From assembly GCA_018267795.1 (NCBI GenBank), contig JAFDXS010000094.1:1-7843 (forward strand): 7,843 nucleotides of DNA, in the 5' to 3' direction. The stretch is from Bacteroidota bacterium (GTDB lineage Bacteria; Bacteroidota; Bacteroidia; Chitinophagales; Chitinophagaceae). The notes beneath the pieces were generated by a model, which did no database searches, was not told where the DNA came from, and saw nothing but the letters and a program-made list of their open reading frames with translations. Made by a program: the position numbers and the translations under genes. Shown piece after piece: positions 7,328 through 7,843 of the stretch. Every line of letters starts with the position of its first letter. Position 1 is the stretch's first letter.

Positions 7328-7370
7328 TAAAATTATTTTTCCATATAATTTTTTATTGTGACAAATGTCA
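7328..7370 (-). promoter_or_regulatory. FNR-like operator plus -7 box, promoter of the REC-CRP gene
   Basis: On the minus strand the inverted repeat TGACA-TT-TGTCA (7359-7370) reads TGAC-ATTT-GTCA. After exactly 23 bases comes TAATTTTA (7328-7335), fitting TAnnTTT(G/A). The spacing matches the BON, small RNA and YtxH promoters. The box lies 75 bases before the ATG at 7252, leaving a leader of roughly 70 bases with no obvious hairpin. The operator in front of the gene for a CRP/FNR-type protein suggests autoregulation. A second, poorer box, TGCATTTG, is at 7300-7307. Confidence 0.66.
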
Positions 7371-7473
7371 TTTAGAAAACTGAAAGAAGTCATCATTGCC
7401 GGGTTAACTGCATATTATTTCTAATCGACCGAATGATTGTCCAGTAGCTACTGATTAAGTTCATCCTGTGCGT

Positions 7474-7516
7474 TGATATTCGTCACTGCTATTAGCATTT
7501 CCTGCGCATACTTTTG
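7474..7516 (+). promoter_or_regulatory. FNR-like operator plus -7 box, promoter of a candidate small RNA
   Basis: GTTGATATTCGTCACT contains TGAT-ATTC-GTCA (7474-7485); after exactly 23 bases comes TACTTTTG (7509-7516), a full match to the Bacteroidota -7 box TAnnTTTG. Transcription should start near 7520. No start-codon-led gene of useful length follows before the strong terminator at 7641-7672, so the promoter seems to serve a short non-coding transcript. Confidence 0.66.
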
Positions 7517-7518
7517 TT

Positions 7519-7672
7519 TTTAGTAATTAATAATTGAACAGAAACATTAGTTCATTAACATATCCGCAAGTAAGGCACACATCCCATCAAATTCCCGAGC
7601 TGTATGTAAGTATAGTACACCCGGCCCTCATTTAGCCACAGGCTGCTTCGCTATAGAGGCAGCCATTTTTTT
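7519..7672 (+). ncRNA. candidate small RNA of about 150 nt under an FNR-like promoter
   Basis: The transcript is inferred from a promoter with a perfect -7 box (7509-7516) and a strong intrinsic terminator (7641-7672) about 150 bases apart. Between them there is no reading frame with ATG other than ATG-TAA at 7603-7608. One TTG-led frame of 33 codons (7534-7635) exists, but stops just before it and its bland content argue against translation. The 5' half is A/T-rich and apparently unpaired; the 3' half is GC-richer. A separate promoter for the next gene lies after the terminator, so this is not simply that gene's leader. I match it to no known RNA family; targets are unknown. The 5' end is estimated from the box and may shift by a few bases. 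Confidence 0.5.
7641..7672 (+). terminator. intrinsic terminator of the candidate small RNA
   Basis: GGCTGCTTC (7641-7649) pairs with GAGGCAGCC (7656-7664) over 9 bp including one G-T wobble, with loop GCTATA, and is followed after one A by seven Ts (7666-7672). No protein gene on the plus strand ends nearby, so the terminator needs a transcript of its own. Confidence 0.82.
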
Positions 7673-7708
7673 GTAAAATGTTTTGCTGATAAAGTTCAAC
7701 AATGAAAG

Positions 7709-7751
7709 TGATGATTGTCATTAACATTACTCTTGCCAGCTAATAGCTTTG
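7709..7751 (+). promoter_or_regulatory. FNR-like operator plus -7 box, promoter of the YtxH-like gene
   Basis: TGAT-GATT-GTCA (7709-7720) is followed after exactly 23 bases by TAGCTTTG (7744-7751), a full match to TAnnTTTG. No TTTG is present at -33, as in the other three copies. The box lies 30 bases before the ATG at 7782, giving a short A/T-rich leader without a Shine-Dalgarno sequence. Confidence 0.68.
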
Positions 7752-7781
7752 CAGGTATTGTTGTACTTAATCATACAATTT

Positions 7782-7843
7782 ATGAATGGCAAATCGAAAA
7801 TTCTTACCGGCGCTATAGGAGGCACTATATTAGGATTGATAGT
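7782..7843 (+). CDS. start of a YtxH-like protein (3' partial)
   Basis: An ATG at 7782-7784 opens a frame that runs to the window edge, giving 20 complete codons: MNGKSKILTGAIGGTILGLI. A short basic start followed by a glycine-rich membrane helix (TGAIGGTILGLI) is the usual beginning of YtxH-domain and related small stress proteins of Bacteroidota, which continue with an alpha-helical, Lys/Glu-rich tail. That tail is outside the window, so the family call is tentative. The gene has its own FNR-like promoter 30 bases upstream. Confidence 0.55.
   Translation, partial: MNGKSKILTGAIGGTILGLI

Noticed and set aside
7365..7424. Plus-strand frame of 19 codons with an amphipathic product (MSFRKLKEVIIAGLTAYYF).
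   Set aside because: It starts inside the operator of the REC-CRP gene, has no promoter at the right distance, and is short enough to be chance.
7534..7635. TTG-led frame of 33 codons within the candidate small RNA.
   Set aside because: There is no ATG or GTG start, no ribosome binding signal, no recognisable composition, and stops occur just upstream. It remains a possibility only if comparative data show codon-like conservation.
1..7843. Search for CRISPR arrays, insertion sequences, tRNA or rRNA genes, prophage or attachment-site repeats.
   Set aside because: No spaced direct repeats, transposase genes, terminal inverted repeats or RNA cloverleaf patterns were seen by eye.

Overview
The window looks like chromosomal DNA of a Bacteroidota bacterium, probably Chitinophagaceae or a relative. 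The evidence is the gene families (REC-CRP fusion regulator, multi-BON protein, baeRF protein, glycogen synthase-like GT4 next to a debranching enzyme), the scarcity of Shine-Dalgarno sequences, and promoter boxes of the Bacteroidota type (TAnnTTTG). The genus is an inference.

Layout. Positions 1-1393 (+) hold the last 36 codons of a glycogen debranching enzyme, overlapping by ATGA with a GT4 glycogen synthase-like glycosyltransferase. A hairpin terminator usable from both sides (1427-1451) closes this operon. All complete genes from there to 7252 are on the minus strand: a three-BON-domain protein (1479-2132); an operon read 4090 to 2290 made of a newly noticed 52-residue membrane microprotein (GTG start), a baeRF-family protein and a two-helix membrane protein; a soluble PAS-PAS-PAS histidine kinase (4173-6056); and a response regulator with a REC domain fused to a CRP/FNR-type DNA-binding unit (6176-7252). 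The 530-base gap 7253-7781 has no clear protein gene but holds three promoters, a candidate small RNA of about 150 nt with a strong terminator, and the leader of a YtxH-like gene that begins at 7782 and runs off the window.

Main result. Four promoters share one architecture: an FNR-like operator that reads TGAY-N4-GTCA on the transcribed strand, exactly 23 bases, then a -7 box TAnnTTT(G/A). They lie in front of the BON gene, the REC-CRP regulator itself, the small RNA and the YtxH-like gene. A fifth operator (TGAT-N4-ATCA), with a weaker box 22 bases (about two helical turns) farther away, precedes the microprotein-baeRF-membrane protein operon. The obvious candidate for the binding protein is the REC-CRP regulator, whose recognition helix keeps the E-x3-R signature of FNR/CRP proteins. 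It lacks the cysteines of an oxygen-sensing Fe-S cluster and the usual cAMP-binding arginine.

Working model (inference): the PAS kinase phosphorylates the REC-CRP protein, which activates its own gene and a local stress regulon from class II-like promoters. The regulon contains the BON and YtxH proteins, a small RNA, and possibly the baeRF operon by a class I-like arrangement. The glycogen operon appears to be outside it.
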